A DNA stretch of 15,382 bases, from the NCBI GenBank assembly GCA_027886925.1, contig JAPCJN010000037.1:1-15382 (forward strand), read 5' to 3'. A program made the position numbers and the translations under genes. Shown piece by piece: positions 12,757 through 15,382 of the stretch. Every line of letters begins with the position of its first letter. Position 1 is the stretch's first letter. The notes beneath the pieces were generated by a model. The model did no database searches and was not told the DNA's origin. It saw only the letters and a program-made list of their open reading frames with translations. This DNA is from Nitrososphaerota archaeon. GTDB lineage: Archaea; Thermoproteota; Nitrososphaeria; Nitrososphaerales; UBA183.

Positions 12757-14115
12757 AGGCGCGAAGGCGCCCGAGATGTAGGGGCCTGCGATGACGATGA
12801 AGAGCACGAAGAATATCGCCAGGGTCACTCCGGTCGTCACCCTTCTTGCAAGCTGGTCGCTTATCCTCCCCCTCCCGGCGCCCCTGAGGGCGTTCTCGAA
12901 GGCCTGCCCTCCGTCCATAGGGTAGATGGGGAGGCTGTTGAAGATCGCCAGGTTGAAGTTAACGAAGAACAACCAGTAGAGCGTGGACGCGACCGCCGGA
13001 GTCAATGCGCCGAGCGGGGAGGTGTAGAAGCCCGAGAGCTGGTCGGAGAACGGGACTGACGACTCGAATCGGGCGAAGGTCGGTATCTCTCCGAGGTACG
13101 CCAGCGGCGATAGCTTGTAGGCCGACACGTAGTTGCTCGTGATCGACTGCATCTGGGCGTAGCTCTGCTCGTAGACCCCGAGGAACGGGGACGTCACCTG
13201 CGTCGACTGGCCGCTCGAGCTGTTTATGATGGTCTGCGTGTAGTTGCTCAGGACGACGTTGGGGATGGTTTTAGTCTGCCCGTTGCGCCATATGGTGACG
13301 TTGACCTTCTCTCCCACCGCGAAGCTCCCGTTGTGCAGGACCCCCAGGTCGGTGACGGGCGAGTTGTTTATCGCGACCACAAAGTCTCCCGGCTGGATCC
13401 CGGCCATATATGCCGGCGAGTGGAGCGCAGGGGTATCGGGGACGACCCCGACGATGGCGGCTCCCTTCACCGAGGGCTGCATGGCAGAGACCGTCAGGAT
13501 GAGCAACAAGATGCAGGCTATCCCGACGATGAAGTTTATGCCTGACCCCGCCCCTAAGACTCGAAGGGAGTCCCTGGCGCGCGACTCCTTGAGCTGCTTG
13601 TCGTCGACCTCCACGAACGCCCCGATGGGCAGGAAGAGGAGAAGTAGCACGCCCGACGACTTTATCGGGAGGCCCAGGCTCCGGGCGATTATCCCGTGCG
13701 CCGCCTCGTGGATGACTACAGCGACGATGACGGCGAGCCAGACGCTGATGGGAAGGTAGGGGTTGATACCCGGCAGGAGGAAGTTGGCGAGGGGCGAGAT
13801 CGTGCGGACGCTCGCCGCCACGGCCGGGCCCTGCGGAGACAGGTAGATGTTCACGAGCTCGATGACTAAGTAGAGGGCTATCCCTCCCGCTATCGGCATC
13901 AGGTAGAGCATCAGCCAGCCCAGCGGCCGTGATATCTTCCACCTCCCCAGCTTGTCCATCAGGTCGAGGCCGCGCCTCGTCCTCAACATGAAGAAGATGA
14001 ACCAGCGCGAAACGGGCTTGTACGGCTGCTCCTCGGCGACCTCAGGCTCGGGACCTGACGAGGGCTCCGAGCTAGACGAGGGCTGGGAACCTGACGAGGG
14101 CGGCGGGCTTGACAA
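12751..14115 (-). CDS. Site-2-type intramembrane metalloprotease with PDZ domain (M50)
   Basis: A zinc protease that cuts membrane-embedded segments of other proteins. The 454-residue protein begins with a Ser/Pro/Glu-rich cytosolic tail (about 1-30), then several membrane helices. The zinc motif HEAAH (136-140) sits in a helix at about 124-142. A PDZ domain (about 215-290) follows with SPAYMAGIQPGDFVVAIN. The second signature, NSLPIYPMDGG (393-403), supplies the Asp zinc ligand. A last helix lies at about 427-448. The start is TTG at 14115, about 10 nt after the transcription start expected from a TATA box at 14146-14156. No substrate such as an anti-sigma factor is encoded nearby, so the target is unknown; archaeal members are poorly studied. 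Confidence 0.93.
   Translation of the reverse strand: MSSPPPSSGSQPSSSSEPSSGPEPEVAEEQPYKPVSRWFIFFMLRTRRGLDLMDKLGRWKISRPLGWLMLYLMPIAGGIALYLVIELVNIYLSPQGPAVAASVRTISPLANFLLPGINPYLPISVWLAVIVAVVIHEAAHGIIARSLGLPIKSSGVLLLLFLPIGAFVEVDDKQLKESRARDSLRVLGAGSGINFIVGIACILLLILTVSAMQPSVKGAAIVGVVPDTPALHSPAYMAGIQPGDFVVAINNSPVTDLGVLHNGSFAVGEKVNVTIWRNGQTKTIPNVVLSNYTQTIINSSSGQSTQVTSPFLGVYEQSYAQMQSITSNYVSAYKLSPLAYLGEIPTFARFESSVPFSDQLSGFYTSPLGALTPAVASTLYWLFFVNFNLAIFNSLPIYPMDGGQAFENALRGAGRGRISDQLARRVTTGVTLAIFFVLFIVIAGPYISGAFAPT
14057..14102. repeat. Three 18-nt repeats in the acidic tail of the M50 gene
   Basis: GACGAGGGC recurs at 14057, 14075 and 14093, a period of 18 nt, and encodes a six-residue repeat in the Ser/Pro/Glu-rich N-terminal tail. 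The frame is kept. Confidence 0.65.
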
Positions 14116-14142
14116 GGTCTTCTTCGACGCCGCCCCGACGAG

Positions 14143-14157
14143 AACCCTTTAAGGTTT
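14143..14157. promoter_or_regulatory. Shared, near-symmetric TATA element for divergent genes
   Basis: AACCCTTTAAGGTTT is almost its own reverse complement. It is the only TATA-like sequence in the 75-nt gap between the divergent M50 and thiolase starts. Initiation 26 nt to either side falls near 14124 (minus) and 14176 (plus), leaving leaders of about 9 and 15 nt. Confidence 0.5.
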
Positions 14158-14190
14158 GCACCGCGGCGACCTCGCTCGGGCTAATCTAGA

Positions 14191-15192
14191 TTGGGGGAAT
14201 GTTCGCGCTGCCGCACCAGGCCCTCCTACTACACGAGGAGATACTCCGGCGAGAGCCTCTGCGTCGCATGTTTCAAGGAGACGACGGTCGAGAAGGTGAG
14301 GCGCACTATGTCGCGGTTCGGCATGGTCCGCCGCGGAGAGAGGGTCGGCGTCGCGGTGTCTGGCGGGAAGGACAGCCTCTCGCTGTTGAAGATATTGCAC
14401 GAGATGAACAGCACGTCCCAGTCCGGCTCCAGATACGAGCTCGTCGCCCTCACGGTGGACGAAGGGGTCCGCGGGTACCGGGAGGAGGCGATCGACCACG
14501 CCAGGGCGCTCTGCGACGAGCTCGGAGTGGAGCAGTTCGTCGTCTCCTATAGCGAGCTCTTCGGTTTCAGCCTGGACCAGGCCCTCGATTGGAAGGACGA
14601 GCGCGAGGTCTCGTCCTGCAGCATCTGCGGGGTCTTCAGGAGGAGGTCCATCGACGAGGCGGCCGTGAGGGCCAAGGTGAGCGTCGTCGCCACCGCGCAC
14701 AACCTCGACGACTATGTCCAGACGTTCATGATGAACCTCCTCCACGGCGACGTGGAGAGGCTCGGCTGGCTCGACCCCTCCTCTTACAGCGAGGACTTTC
14801 CCGTGCGCAGGGTCAAGCCCTTCACCGAGGTCTACGAGGAGGAGATAGCCCTCTACGCCTTTTTGTCCCAGGTGCCCTTCCAGAGCGCGAGCTGCCCGTA
14901 CATGCACGAAGGTCTCAGGAGCGAGGTGCGGGACTACCTCAACGAGCTCGAGGCGAAGCACCCCGGGATGAAGAAAGTGCTCCTGAGCTCCGCGCTCGAG
15001 GTGACGTCCAAGATGTCCAGGGTCGGGGACGATGACGGAGGAGGGGAGGGGGGAGGGCGCTCCAAGACCCTTCCCTGCACGAGGTGCGGAAAGCCCTCCT
15101 CCCAGGGCCTCTGCGGCGTCTGCAGGATGACCGAGATGGTCCTGGGGCACAGTAAATATTCCCAGGTAGGCGTCCAATCTGGTGGCGGGTAG
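14191..15192 (+). CDS. tRNA 2-thiolation protein, TtuA/NcsA family
   Basis: An adenylating enzyme that activates a uridine in tRNA (U34 or U54) and helps replace its oxygen with sulfur, usually with a ubiquitin-like sulfur carrier. The 333-residue protein has an N-terminal zinc finger (Cys4, Cys7, Cys24, Cys27), the PP-loop SGGKDS (57-62), paired Cys in CSICG (Cys143, Cys146), TAHNLDD (168-174), Cys235 in SASCPYM and a C-terminal zinc finger (Cys296, Cys299, Cys308, Cys311). The three central Cys match those that hold the 4Fe-4S cluster in known TtuA. Sequence alone does not decide between U34 (NcsA) and U54 (TtuA). TTG at 14191 is the start that keeps the first zinc finger intact. A Gly-rich linker lies at about 280-290. 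The gene converges with the broken helix-turn-helix gene 10 nt away. Confidence 0.93.
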   Translation: MGECSRCRTRPSYYTRRYSGESLCVACFKETTVEKVRRTMSRFGMVRRGERVGVAVSGGKDSLSLLKILHEMNSTSQSGSRYELVALTVDEGVRGYREEAIDHARALCDELGVEQFVVSYSELFGFSLDQALDWKDEREVSSCSICGVFRRRSIDEAAVRAKVSVVATAHNLDDYVQTFMMNLLHGDVERLGWLDPSSYSEDFPVRRVKPFTEVYEEEIALYAFLSQVPFQSASCPYMHEGLRSEVRDYLNELEAKHPGMKKVLLSSALEVTSKMSRVGDDDGGGEGGGRSKTLPCTRCGKPSSQGLCGVCRMTEMVLGHSKYSQVGVQSGGG

Positions 15193-15202
15193 GGCTGGGA
15201 AG

Positions 15203-15382
15203 CTAGCCTGAAGAAACCTTTCCTGACCCGCGTTTTAGTCCCCGGATCGTCTTGAAGACTGTGGAAGGAGACACTCCGTGCATCGGTGCGAGCTGATAGA
15301 TAGTCAATCCGCTCCTGACATGCTGAATCTAACCTCCTCTCTTTCCTTCTCCGTCAGAGCTTGGAGTGTTGACGGACCTATC
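15203..15382 (-). pseudogene. Helix-turn-helix protein fragment with an apparent frameshift (partial)
   Basis: Reading leftwards from the edge, one frame gives GPSTLQALTEKEREEVRFSM and then stops (15304-15306). The next frame, open from a stop at 15329-15331, gives VRSGLTIYQLAPMHGVSPST, continuing FKTIRGLKRG to a TAG at 15203-15205. Joined, the two halves look like one helix-turn-helix domain of the kind found in resolvases, transposases and small regulators: an acidic first helix, then SGLTIYQLA and a recognition helix after GVSPST. The frame change lies at about 15322-15335. It may be a true mutation, a sequencing error or a programmed shift. The upstream part is outside the window, so a broken mobile-element gene is possible but not shown. 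Confidence 0.5.

Overview
The window looks like a piece of a GC-rich archaeal chromosome. It carries archaeal-type information-processing genes (DnaG with a Toprim core, Pelota, type II methionine aminopeptidase, archaeal PheS/PheT and TrpRS, archaeal CoaD, a TtuA/NcsA-type tRNA thiolase). TATA-like boxes lie 23-35 nt upstream of many starts, GTG and TTG starts are frequent, several transcripts look leaderless, and a 5S rRNA gene stands alone. The DUF1512 protein, the unlinked 5S gene and the secreted cupredoxin-like protein together suggest Thermoproteota, possibly a Nitrososphaeria/Thaumarchaeota or Bathyarchaeia relative. That placement is inference; no rank below Archaea is proven here.

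Left edge (1-1440): two minus-strand genes for membrane-anchored extracytoplasmic proteins, each with an N-terminal transmembrane helix and a Ser/Thr-rich linker. One runs off the window. The other ends in a cupredoxin-like fold that appears to have lost its copper ligands. This part uses more A/T-ending codons than the rest.

Middle (1440-9163): a stand-alone 5S rRNA gene, DUF1512 followed by a zinc-ribbon protein, convergent map, divergent coaD with a small membrane protein, then a tight trpS-pheS-pheT run. The theme is translation (two aminoacyl-tRNA synthetases, N-terminal Met removal, ribosomal RNA) plus coenzyme A synthesis.

Right half (9164-15382): a 290-nt gap with a well-supported but unidentified structured RNA candidate (TATA box, 10-bp closing stem, nested stems, possible k-turn and ANA box), then a small Toprim protein, dnaG with an unusual Arg/Glu/Pro/Tyr repeat linker, and pelA. 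After these come two minus-strand membrane genes (a 3-helix protein and a site-2-type M50 protease), the divergent tRNA thiolase gene, and at the right edge a frameshifted helix-turn-helix fragment. dnaG and pelA together suggest an RNA-surveillance theme, since archaeal DnaG is known to associate with the exosome and Pelota rescues stalled ribosomes.

The best candidate for something undescribed is the RNA element at 9218-9322. Next are the ligand-less cupredoxin, the repeat linker of DnaG, and the shared symmetric TATA element between the M50 protease and the thiolase genes.
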